A stretch of 64,000 nt of DNA from Azadirachta indica. Taxonomy: Eukaryota; Streptophyta; Magnoliopsida; Sapindales; Meliaceae. Below the pieces are notes generated by a model. The model did not search any database, was not told the origin of the DNA, and saw nothing but the letters and a program-made list of their open reading frames with translations. Positions 25,679 through 36,668 of this stretch are shown here, in pieces (position 1 is the first letter of the stretch; every line of letters starts with the position of its first letter). The position numbers and the translations under genes were made by a program. The stretch covers positions 3,805,769-3,869,768 of the forward strand of contig CM040440.1 in NCBI GenBank assembly GCA_022749755.1. Direction: 5' to 3'.

Positions 25679-27421
25679 TTTGTGAACTGAAAGGTATCTG
25701 AACAACGAGAACTAACCGATTTAATGGTTTTTATGGTAGTCGTTCAGTAATGGATCGAATAATAATATTGAGGGCGAATGGCATTAGCTTCTATTTTTTC
25801 AGTTAATTCTTCGTTATTTTTTTATATTTTTTTAATAATATTTTATTGTTTATTGAGTTTCAATTTTTTTCTTAAATATTTTTAATTTTATTATTTATAA
25901 ATTAATTAAATTGAAAAAAAATAAAATTAAAAAATAATAAAATATTAAATAAAATATAGAAATAACGAGACATTATCTAAACTCTAGATGAAGGCGATGA
26001 AGTGGCTTTCTCGGCCGGTTTGAGCTTGGGTAGAATTATGGCCCGAGTCTGGACTTTGGTCTTTGTTTGTTATGGGCCTATTCGGCTAAAAATAATTTTT
26101 TATGAAGCCCAATAGACTCTTAACATCCTCTAAATGCGCCCCAGTTATTGTGACAGTGACGGTGTAAAATGTAAACTAATTAAAAGTAATTTTTTGAAGT
26201 TCTTAGATAAACACAACAGAGTTAACACGCGTGCCATAACTATTCTTATTAAATATATATATATACACGCATATATGTACACACATATATAAAAGAAAGA
26301 GTTACATTTACTCAATTTACTTGCTTAACTTATAGTTGCTTCTTAACTCTTAATTAATTAATAATCCAATGGGTTACTTTAAAAGTCAATATTCGAATAA
26401 GTGCTAATACACTACATGATAATAATACAAAATAATTATGAAACTCTTATTTGTATGAAGGTTGAGTTGATGCACGAAATCCCTGTGCCCCGTAGGTGGC
26501 AGTTTAGTGCTGCCCACGTATTGTACACAATTTGTAAATGGAAATGGATGTCATTAACTAATTTAAGTGAGAGTTTCATACACGAAACGACGCTTATTTT
26601 TCAAGCAATTGGTGTGAAAATTTCAATGCTACCATCATCATACCCTTTAAATACCTTAATGTCAAATCTAATATATATATATATATATATATTCCAAAAA
26701 AAGGTTAAATAACTTGTTTAACTCAAAATATTTCATTTAATCGGTAATTAAATTATAATAATATACGATCTAACTAATGAAATTTGGTTCTCTTGTATTT
26801 GATAAAAATATAAGCCACCCTCTTTCCAATTTGACCTAATAAAGTTGATTTCCAACATTAGATTAGAAATTTCAAAAATTAAATTCCAAAAATCATGCAT
26901 CACAAAAAAGAACAAAATTCAATGTTTTATATCATGGAATGTTACGAAATAAAATTAAATTATTTCTCTCCTCAATTTAAGATAATTTTTATGAGCAATT
27001 ATGTTTTTATTTTTTAAAAAATTATATTTTTGGAAGAAAGCTACGTAGCCTTAAAAAAATTATTGAAGAGGTTAGAAAACCCAATCTAATAATAATATTA
27101 AAAAACATAGACAGAGCAGCAGATATGACGTTACATTGAAAACGCCATTAAACCTTTGTTTAGCTTCTTTTAAGTAAGAGGTCAAGGCATCTTGATGCTA
27201 ACAATATGTAACTGTAAAAAACCAGAACAAATAGCAAGTTGATTGCCTCTGTGACAATAGAAAAGGCCCCACTTGCTACAAGAATTGTCGTCTCTCCTTT
27301 TTAGATCTGAATACTCAGTCAGGCCATGTCTTAATTTATGACATTTGCAAGTCAAGGACAAAACCACAATAGCTTCTGCGTCTGTTGTTGTGTCTGAAAA
27401 ACAGAGGAGAGGAGAGGACAG
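25679..27421. other. Divergent promoter interval between STA1-like and PLT4-like genes
   Basis: About 1.7 kb, AT-rich, with TA runs near 26257-26292 and 26670-26692. Serves as 5' flank for both genes. An open frame at 26401-26712 has no support. Confidence 0.6.
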
Positions 27422-29600
27422 ATGGGATTGGTGGGTGTGCAGGAAAATGGGAATGGAGAAACGGGTGTTGCTTTGGGAAGCAAGAACAAGTATAGAAGAA
27501 TGGATTCTGAACTCACCGAGGATGATGATGTTCATTTCCAACAGGATAGGAGGGAAACTACCAGAAAATATGTTCTTGCTTGTGCCGTTTTTGCATCTCT
27601 CAATAATGTTCTTCTTGGCTATGGTATGCTCTTCTCTCCTGTTGTATATGCAGTTTTTGTTGATTAGTCTTCTTTATTTGTTTACTCTTTTTTTTTTCCT
27701 GATTTATGATAATTGATTCGTGATGTAATATATTGGATCACTAAAGGTGCTATCCTTTTCCCTTTTTTTCCCCGTTCCATTTGATTTCTAAATTTAGCAG
27801 GAAAACAGAGAAAATTGATTATTTTTATTAGTTAATAATAAAGCTTCGACATTTGTTTATATTCTATACTACTAGACTAGATGGTGTAAATTGATATTCA
27901 AAAATTAAGTTGTTTATGTTGTTCATTCCTCATGATTGAAGAATAATACTAGGCATAATTCAGATTGGATCGCGATAGATTCCCATATTTTAGGTGTTAC
28001 GATGGAAAGCATATCTGGTTAGATCTATCACGGTATATGATATTGCATTTTGCACTTCGTCAGTTTTTGAACATTGCCCATTCTCACTCTGGCTTTAATG
28101 TCCGAGGTGGTTAAAGTTTATTAAAATGAACATCTATATCGTTGTGCTTTTGTTTTATAATGCCCCACTTGTATTGCACTTAATAAATTAAGTGAAATGA
28201 AATTCCAGTTTAGAAATTAAGGTGTTCCATCTGCAGATGTAGGTGTCATGAGTGGAGCAATCCTTTTCATTCAGGAAGACTTAAAGATAAGTGAGGTACA
28301 GGAAGAAGTACTTGTTGGATGCTTGAGCATCATCTCACTTTTGGGTAGTTTAGCTGGAGGGAGGACATCGGATGTTATTGGTAGAAAATGGACGATGGCC
28401 TTAGCTGCTCTCGTCTTTCAGGCAGGTGCAGCTGTGATGACACTTGCTCCTTCTTTTCAAATACTAATGATCGGACGACTCTTGGCTGGAGTTGGAATTG
28501 GCTTAGGAGTCATGATTGCCCCTGTTTATATTGCTGAGATATCGCCAACCATTGCTAGAGGCTCCCTTACCTCATTTCCAGAGATTTTCATAAATATTGG
28601 AATATTACTTGGTTATGTCTCCAACTATGCATTTTCGGGTCTTTCAGTTCACACAAGCTGGAGAGTAATGTTGGCTGTGGGAATCCTGCCCTCAGTATTA
28701 GTTGGTATTGCACTATTCATTATTCCTGAGTCACCTAGGTGGTTGGTCATGCAGAACCGAGTTGAAGAAGCAAGATTAGTGCTGCAAAAGACAAATCAGA
28801 ATGAGAAAGAGGTGGAGGAGAGACTTCAAGAAATTCTAGCAGCTGCTGGAATTACTAACGTGGAGAAATATGAAGAAAAACCTGTGTGGCGTGAACTATT
28901 GACCCCTTCTCCATCACTTCGTCGGATGCAAATCACTGGATTTGGAATCCAGTGTTTCCAACAGATCTCTGGAATAGATGCCTCTGTTTATTACAGCCCT
29001 GAAATTTTCAAAGAAGCTGGGATTGAGGGTAATTCAAAGCTTCTTGCTGCAACAGTTGCAGTGGGTGTTACAAAGACTGTATTTATATTGGTTGCTATAT
29101 TTCTTATTGACAAACTTGGGAGGAAGCCCTTGCTCTACATCAGCACAATTGGAATGACCATTTCCTTGTTTAGTATAGGTCTTAGTCTTACTTTACTGGG
29201 AAAAGATCAGCTTGGTATCATTTTAGCTGTCTTGTCTGTTTGTGGAAATGTTGCTTTCTTTTCTGTGGGACTTGGCCCTGTTTGCTGGGTTTTGACATCT
29301 GAAATCTTCCCTTTAAGACTGCGTGCTCAGGCATCGGCACTTGGAGCTGTGGGTAATAGGGTATGCAGTGGTTTGGTTGCCATGTCTTTCCTCTCTGTCT
29401 CCAGTAAAATCACTGTTGGCGGTACATTTTTTATCTTTTCTATTATTTCTTCTCTTGCTGTTCTATTTGTTCACACACTTGTTCCCGAAACAAAAGGAAA
29501 ATCACTGGAGCAGATTGAGTTACTATTTAAGAATGAACATGACTGGCAAGGAAGTGAAGTTGAGCTCGGAGATGTTGAGCAGCTTGTGCAGAAAGAATGA
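27422..29600 (+). CDS. PLT4: Polyol/monosaccharide transporter, PLT4-like (MFS sugar porter)
   Basis: Two exons, 27422-27623 and 28237-29600, 521 residues. The intron interrupts the Asp codon of LLGYDVGVMSGA. Sugar-porter signatures are present: GGRTSDVIGRKW (loop 2-3), PESPRWLV (after TM6), GIQCFQQISGID (TM7), IDKLGRKP (loop 8-9), SEIFPLRLRAQ and PETKGKSLEQIE at the C-terminus; twelve membrane segments are expected. Polyol transporters are proton symporters for sugar alcohols and monosaccharides at the plasma membrane. The long charged N-terminus with NKYRRMD and the C-terminus with ELGD match what I recall of Arabidopsis PLT4 (At2g20780) better than PLT5; its substrate is not established. 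The frame is intact. Confidence 0.92.
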
Positions 29601-31458
29601 CTACTTAGAACTTGGGACAGTTCATTTCATTAGCCAAAATGTTCAATTTCTTACGACTCAGTAACTGGATTGCAAAAGATAGCGAATGATTTACAAGTTT
29701 ATTGCTTTTTACGCTGTCTATGGAACTATTGCTGCTATGAGCATACATGTGTAAAGATAATTCTTTCTCGCTTAATCACATATCTACGACAAGAAGAATC
29801 TTGGGGTGGGTTAGAAAGTAGGAAAGAGAAGAATGAATGCAGCGGGGAACGGAGTTGATGATATTTGGGTTTTGTATTTGTTTTTGTTCTAGTCAGAAGC
29901 ATACTTAAATTTATTCCCATTGCTACATGTAGCTTTACAGATTTAGTTACGTTGTAATCCATGGAGAAAATTGTATTCGTTGGAATTAAATTCCCATTAT
30001 TTGTCAGAATTTGTTCCCGCATGAATCTTGATGAAGCTTACCACCTCGAGTAGCCTGGTGTAATTGAGAACTAATACTGATCAAAAAGATACCTGCCAAA
30101 ATTTCCTTTATCTTGTTCCATGAGTGTAGGAAAAAATTTCGAAATTATTTCTTAGAAATATTTTGATTCCATTGTAGATCCGCAAAGCTGACACCCTTTG
30201 AATCCCAAGAAAGGTGAAATTAAATAGCTGGTAACCCAACCGCTCGGGCTGTGGTCAGCAGCACCCCCTCCATCGCACGAGGGCTAGATATCATCTATTA
30301 TGGATAAGTCAGCAAGATTAACTTTCACCTTCTGCACACTCCCTCCAGCAGATGAAGGCTAGATATAATTCAGTATGAATACATTTTTTCAAATTAAGCT
30401 AGATTAAGACTCTACCATTTAAAAAAAAAAAGAAAAAAAAAAGCTGTAACCCATTTTTGTTATTTCCTCCACTTTCCCGATTGTCGAATGAAACAAATTT
30501 CGCTTCTTGTCAATCTTGAGGATTTAACTCTATTTCAAGTATTAACCATTACAAATTGTCATCAGAGACCAAATGAACCAGGTCTAAAAATAATACGCCA
30601 CACGGAACACCGATGGGAAAATTTGCAGGTTTTAGCATCTACTCAATTTAAAAGGTTTCTGTTTGGAAGTGATTCTCTGGTTCTATTGGCTGCAATTGCA
30701 AATCGAACTTAAAAACAATCGAGGGACAGAGGGTTTTGTCACACTATTGACTAAGAGACATAACATGGAAAATTTTACAAGTGGCTCACATGGGATCCAA
30801 GAGACGAGGAAGAGAAATGGCATAAAAAATTTTCAACTAGTATTTATAAATGTCCGCTAGAAAACGTCATAGCTTATGATAAATTAAACCTTTAAAAGAA
30901 GTTCTTGATAACATCACAACTCTGAGATTTATACTTACCAACAACAGCTCACAGCTGGTTTTACATGGGCATTAAACATTAGGTTACCATTACAACGACA
31001 TGCAACACTTCTATGGAAGCGATTCAGCAACAGGTAAAAGCAGATAATCCATAAGATCCCCTTATGTTGATTCTGAATCTAGATAAATTTTTATATTGAA
31101 ATAGCTTTCTTCTCAAAGAAATATCCCCGAAGAGGAATCCGCAATTTATCACTAGTTTCTCCCGAGGAAATGAATAAATTTCAGTTCACTCTACAAATTC
31201 TACATTGTCTAATATTGTTACCTTACGGCACAGAAACTGGAGAAACGACACCTGGAAACTACAAGCACCGTGATTAAGGAGGTTACTGGATAGTGTTCCA
31301 AATTGGAACCAACATCATGGAACAAAACAGTCCTGAACAGAGTTCTATGTAACGGCACAATCACAAAGCTTAAGCAACAATATAGGAGCAAAAACACCAG
31401 GAAGAAAAGTCCAAACATTATTCTTACAAACATTCAACAATATAAGACCTCCTGCACT
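29601..31458. other. Intergenic, no supported gene
   Basis: 3' ends of the two convergent flanking genes. Contains a degenerate direct duplication near 30261-30385 and an A-rich tract at 30420-30443. No coding signal was recognised. Confidence 0.55.
30261..30385. repeat. Degenerate direct duplication, about 75-bp period
   Basis: Two segments (about 30261-30310 and 30336-30385) share the order CAC-CCCTCCA-GCA-GA-GGCTAGATAT followed by an AGTATGA/TTATGGA-like end. Confidence 0.5.
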
Positions 31459-33574
31459 TCAGAGTTCATAAGCTGGGAACCTAGACTCGCAGGGCTTGAA
31501 CATGTCTAGGAAAAGACAGGCCATACCTCCAACCCCTTCAAAGAGTGAATAGGGGTTATCACCTCCATGCATCTCTCCCTTTCCTATAAGCTTGTGAGCT
31601 TTATCTAGAAGAAAGCAAGCAAATGCTTGGGCCCTGTACAAGAACACTAAGTTGCCTGTTATGCGGTAGAGAGCAAGGAACACATAGGCATTACCACTAA
31701 TCCCATGGCATATTCCAACTCGCTTAAGCAGCCCACGGTTCCACACCACCTCCGCTGCATTCACAGCTGCTTCAAGAAACTCTCTATCACTGAAAACCTG
31801 AGAATTTATCATGTTTTTGTGGAAATTGTTAGCGAACCAACTACCAAAAACAGTCCCTGAAGAAGAAACGAAAAGGAAATTCTAATTAAAATTTGATACA
31901 GCTCACAATTAGGTTTAATAAGTTCAAGTAGTCAGGGTGAGCATGTTCTCAAACTTCAAGGAAAGATGACCTGATTGACTTCGCGTTGGACTCTATGAAA
32001 GGTTAAATCTAGATAGATGAAAGTTATAGTCAAACAGAGCAGACCATCACAAATATTTCAGCATGCTATGAAGGCTTACTCTTTCTGGATTTACCTATTT
32101 AACAGATTTGCTGAAAATATTAAATGCTTATGACAAAAAATTAACTTTTACTTTTCAAATTACCCAAAAAAAATGAAAAATGTAGTGAAGTTGATAACCA
32201 TAACAATTTTTACCTCGGCTGCCTTGACAAGTGTGAGACCAAGCCCTGGAGCACCATGACACCAATGCACAAGTGAATCCCTCTTCCTATCTTCTTCGCT
32301 TACAGGGTAGTTTCCACTGGGAAAGTGGTTCTTAATCATGTATTTAAGGGTGCCCTTGACATCCTCAGCTTCATCTGGCTTCAATTCCATGTCCATTAAA
32401 ACATGCATAATGCCTGCCAATCCATGGGCAGCACCCCAATACTTTTCTCCATACCATTCAAACATCAAAGGGGGTCCTCCTCTCTTCACCAATTCTCTCC
32501 CATTCTTGATAATTTCAACTACAACTGCACGCTACAAGATTAAGCATATTACTAATATTGACTGATCATTCCATCAAAAAACTGATACAACCATCAACGT
32601 AAAAAGCTAAACTGAGACTTACCATGGTCGTAGAAGGAATAGTTCCGTCACCAACATACTTGTTCAAGAACAAACATGCCCATAAGTACCCTACTCTTCC
32701 ATATAACAACTCATTAGGAAGATTCTTCAATAGCTTAATCTGTTTCATAATTCAAAGTTTTCTCCCTGAGTTTAATATCAACAACTAAAGAGTAACAACA
32801 GATGAAGGTATTTCAGAAATAGAAAATTATATAAGAAAACCTAATAAAACAATGCCATGAAACTTGGAGAGAACAAAATCATAATTTTATTACCTTCCCG
32901 AATTGAGCCAAGTAATAGTTGAGTAACTGCTCGTCGCCAGCATATTTAGCCGCTACAGAAGCAACAGCGCAAACACCAGCACGCCCACATAAAAACGTCA
33001 CATCCCTAATGAGGAAAACATCCTCATTTAGTTTTAATTAATCTAAATCTTGGTTGCAATGAAGTTGTGATGGGTTCCCACATTGAAATTTATTTAAAGA
33101 TAGACAGAGAGAGTACCGAGAAGCTAAAGAAGAAGAGTCACAAGCCTTGACAATCTCCAAACAAAGATAAAGATCATTCTTGTTTTTATGGACTTGATAA
33201 GATCTGAGGAGCAAGAAAGCCGTACCAAGAGCCCCACTATAAAGAGTAAAGTCTAGCACGTGTTGCCCAGTTAAACCCCAAGTGTTCATCACTATCTGAA
33301 TTGCAAAAGAATTGGAAAAACCGTTGATCATCAATAAGCTCTAAAAAGAAACTCAACAAAGATGATAATGAAAACATAGAAGACAAAAATAGAAATAGAG
33401 TACTGTTTCTTTGAGGTCTAGAGCAGCGCGTTTGAATCTCTGAGAAAGAGAAGGGTAAGGCATGGAGAGAAGCTTCAAGAGAGAATCTCCAGTGGCGTCA
33501 TCTTCTTCTTCTATGTCCATGTTTGTTTCTTGTGCAAAGTCAGGCATTTCATTTGGAAAGAATCGGTCTGACAT
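31459..33574 (-). CDS. LanC-like protein (GCL2/GCR2 family)
   Basis: Six exons on the minus strand: 33574-33404, 33295-33117, 33005-32894, 32739-32623, 32531-32214, 31797-31459; phases agree and give 411 residues, the usual eukaryotic LANCL length. The seven-barrel LanC zinc ligands are visible: Cys in HWCHGAPG (exon 5) and Cys-His in GICHGISGNAY (exon 6). AAHGLAGI and EGVGGMACLFLD complete the family pattern. The start MSDRFFPNEMPDF resembles plant GCR2/GCL N-termini. Animal LANCL proteins bind glutathione and add it to dehydro-amino acids in proteins; the plant members were once proposed as ABA receptors, which is disputed. Likely cytosolic or membrane-peripheral. All key residues are intact. 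By position in the conserved gene block, GCL2 is the best guess for the paralogue. Confidence 0.92.
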
Positions 33575-34590
33575 TTTTTCCCCCCTTTTTGTTGTCTGGG
33601 AGACGAGAGAAGCAGCGAGAGCGCAAACTGAGAAGAATTCCGAATAGTTGACCAAGCAGGCAGCTGGAACAATCAACAAGCTGCGCGAGCGTCACCGAGA
33701 CTGAGAAGCTACCTACGCGTAGAAAAGAATCGTGCTACGTGGCAGCTTTTGACGAAGGGCGACTTTATAAAGTCTTTGTCCAAGAACATAGATATCGATC
33801 GAGTTGGCAGAGACGATTATAGTTCACAGAAAATTTTTTTAAAATAACCTTAAATTTTTTTGAATTTATGTAAATAATTTCTTGTAAAAAATTTTATTAA
33901 CTTAGTCCAAAAAATATTTTTGAAACAAAAGAATCCTTAACAGTCCACTTATAATTTTTTTTAATAAAATTTTATTTTTTATTTTACTCTTTTCTACAAA
34001 ACCAAACTCTTATCTCTGAAAACCTTTATTAATTCTTCAAATAAGAGTGACATCAGTGATAGAGACAGTGATAACGAGAGAAATTGTACGAAAAAGAGCT
34101 AATTCTACCTTGATAATAGTAAACGAAAATATTTTCGATTGATAAGTTTTCTATAACTTTGTTTGTATTTTTTTGACACAAATAAATGAAAGAATTTTTT
34201 TAGTATGATTTTTATTAAATATTAATAATATGAATATATTTGATTAGAATAGAAAAAATTTTGACTGAAAATGAAGATTTTGTGAAATACTATGTTGATT
34301 TCGGCGGAGAAATGCAATTATAATTCTAGAATAGTTTACCAAAAAGTGGAATAATTTTTAGGAAGCATGAACATGGGTCCTTTTACCCGAAAGTAATAAT
34401 AATTAATATATATAATAAAATAATTAATAAAATAATAATAAATAATATATGAAATTATTAATTATTAATAGTATTAATAATAAATTAATAATTATATTTT
34501 TAATTGTTCAATAACAATCAATAAAAAAATAATTAATAATAATAAATAACAGTAGTAATAATAATTATTAATAATTAATAATAACAATTT

Positions 34591-34595
34591 GAGAT

Positions 34596-34649
<54 letters not shown>

Positions 34650-34672
34650 GGAGATGTAATAATAATAATATT
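34591..34672. repeat. (TAA)n microsatellite with repeated GAGATG interruption
   Basis: GAGATG is followed by about 17 TAA units, then GAGATG again and about five more TAA units. Confidence 0.9.
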
Positions 34673-34917
34673 GATTAGTAATAATTTCTTTTTCACTAGA
34701 TTTTGGTAGTTAAAATTTTTTACTTTGGTAATAAACTAAACTTTTTTATTAACATATTTTTAAATACCATCATCAAGTGTTTCTCACAAACTATCATATT
34801 AAACAAAAATGTTATTAAATCTTTCATACATATATAAATACATAAGAATTCAATATTATTATAATATAAAAAAGTACATCATAAATATGTAATATTTACT
34901 GATCCAATATTTTTCGT

Positions 34918-35138
34918 AAAATCACTTTTCGAATAAGGGAAATATTTTTCAGTTAAGACAAAATTTTATCTTATACGAAAAATGTTGACTTTACCCTAAA
35001 ACTATTTTTTAGGTAAAGTCACATTTTACCATAGTCGAAAAGTGACTGTTTATCTAAAAATTACTGTAAAATTTTATTTTATTTAAAAAGTAGTTTTAGG
35101 GTAAGATAAAATTTAGCCTTATCCGAAAAGTGACTTTT
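34918..35138. mobile_element. Foldback / MITE-like inverted-repeat element
   Basis: The left end (34918-34939, core CACTTTTCGAATAAGG) and right end (35117-35138, core CCTTATCCGAAAAGTG) are near-complementary. Inner blocks also pair: CTTTACCCTAAAACTA near 34989 with TAGTTTTAGGGTAA near 35091. The whole 220-bp unit could fold into one long hairpin with imperfections. No coding capacity; no clear target-site duplication. Confidence 0.6.
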
Positions 35139-35239
35139 GAGTAAACAAATCTATAACCCAAAATTAGCAACACTTTTATATTCTCAAATCAATTATTGTC
35201 TTTGTATTTATACAATAATTAGTTAACGTAATATAAACA

Positions 35240-35669
35240 TTAATGCTCGTTTAATTTGGCTTTTTTATTAATTAAAAGGATCTTTTTAATGATAAAAGCT
35301 CTTTCTAAATTTTTTAACGTCGTTTGGTTGATAACAAAAAAGAGTTTTTGATAATTAAAAAAGTTGTTTCCCTTCTATTAGAAGAAGCCCAAAATTTGGG
35401 TTTTTGATAGCAGAGTTTTCTCAACTTTTTTAAAAGATAAAATTATTTAAAATACCCTTACTTTATTTTAAAAATTTTACGTAATTTTTTTAAAATAAAA
35501 CATTAAAAATCTGTCTTTTAAGATAATTACTCAAATTTTTCTCAAAAGTCATTTGTGACAACTAAACGATTAATAAATTTTTATTAAAAACTCTACTCAT
35601 AAACGTTTTACAAGTAAAAGTTTTAATTTAAAAAATTTTATTTGAAAAATTATACCAAACGGACCCTAA
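35240..35669. mobile_element. Putative MITE (hAT- or Mutator-like ends)
   Basis: About 430 bp of AT-rich DNA bounded by a degenerate CTCGTTTAATTTGG on the left and CCAAACGGACCCTAA on the right, roughly complementary. Internal GTCGTTTGGTTG and CAACTAAACGA are a second complementary pair. Ends of the type GTCCGTTTGG are common in plant MITEs. Non-coding. Confidence 0.4.
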
Positions 35670-36296
35670 ATCAATTACTTTCTACTATTTAAATAAGATT
35701 TAATTATAAATTCTAATTTGAAAAAGTATTGAATGTTTTTAATTCACACATAAAACACATACTTATATGGTGAAACAAATTACTTAATGTCAGTGACTAA
35801 TACTTTATCGTCAAAACTACATTACTGCCGTATTATCCACTATTTTCGTTAATAAAGATATGAGTTTACGAAGAAAAAAATTTAAAGTTATGAGAATTTG
35901 AATTTGTCAAAGTATAGAGTAATAAGAAAAATAAAAAAATTAACTGTTATAAAAATAAAATTAAAATGAACTGTTGAAGATAATTTAGTTCAAAAAATAT
36001 ATTTTGAATTAGATTAATAAATTTTTTTTTTATAAAAGATTATTTATATAAATTTGAAAAAACTTAAAAGTTATTTTAAAAAATTTCCCTACCTCATATC
36101 TGACCAATGAGAGTTGACTTAGAGAACATAATTGTATTGTGGTTTAATCATGTAGCGGGTCAAGAAGGACAGGCGGACTCTTCTAACACGTTGCAGAAAC
36201 CGTCCATGATCATCATTAGAGCAAATAATAATATTATCTTAATCGTTGAAGATAATATTGCTTTGCTATAAGCCCATTTTATTAAAGCCCAAAATA

Positions 36297-36308
36297 CATA
36301 AAAAAAAA
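36297..36308 (-). terminator. Pol III terminator of tRNA-Phe
   Basis: A run of nine A on the plus strand (36300-36308) is a T9 tract on the minus strand, 15 bases after the tRNA 3' end, a standard RNA polymerase III stop. Confidence 0.75.
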
Positions 36309-36322
36309 TGAAAATAATATAA

Positions 36323-36395
36323 TGCGGTGAGCGTGGATCGAACACGCGACCTTTAGATCTTCAGTCTAACGCTCTCCCAACTGAGCTATCCCCGC
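36323..36395 (-). tRNA. tRNA-Phe (anticodon GAA), nuclear
   Basis: The minus strand reads as a complete 73-base cloverleaf starting GCGGGGATAGCTCAGTTGG, with anticodon loop CTGAAGA, TPsiC GTTCGATCC and 3' end CTCACCGC plus discriminator A (36323). Pol III A box (TAGCTCAGTTGG) and B box (GTTCGATCC) are internal. Compared with the plant nuclear tRNA-Phe I recall, one anticodon-stem pair appears changed from C-G to T-A on both strands, so pairing is kept. No intron. No CCA encoded, as expected for eukaryotes. Confidence 0.95.
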
Positions 36396-36668
36396 AACTG
36401 ATTTTTATTTTTCTTAAGTTAATAATTATCATAAACCTTTATTGTTTTGTGCTGGTTAGAGATATATAACACGTTGCTTAAATTGAAAAATTAAGTTACG
36501 AATTGGATGGGCCCTACCGTGGAGTTCTTTTATCCACGCTGTCCTTCTCGATCCGAACAAAACGACCAGTCTCTTCTCTCAATCTACAACCTTCCCCTGC
36601 CCAAGGAAACAGAATCATCGACACATAAAACTGAGGAAAACGGAGAGCGAGCTTAGCTTGTTTCTGCA

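Larger units (their letters stand above)
33575..36322. other. 2.7-kb AT-rich repeat interval
   Basis: No gene. Contains a (TAA)n tract, a foldback element, a MITE-like segment and many T/A runs. Separately annotated below. Confidence 0.65.

Noticed and set aside
27182..27541. 119-residue open frame (-) over the start of the PLT4-like gene
   Set aside because: Antisense overlap with exon 1; no family features.
34591..34672. Direct-repeat array resembling CRISPR (GAGATG spaced by TAA runs)
   Set aside because: Microsatellite with two interruptions in eukaryotic DNA; no spacers.
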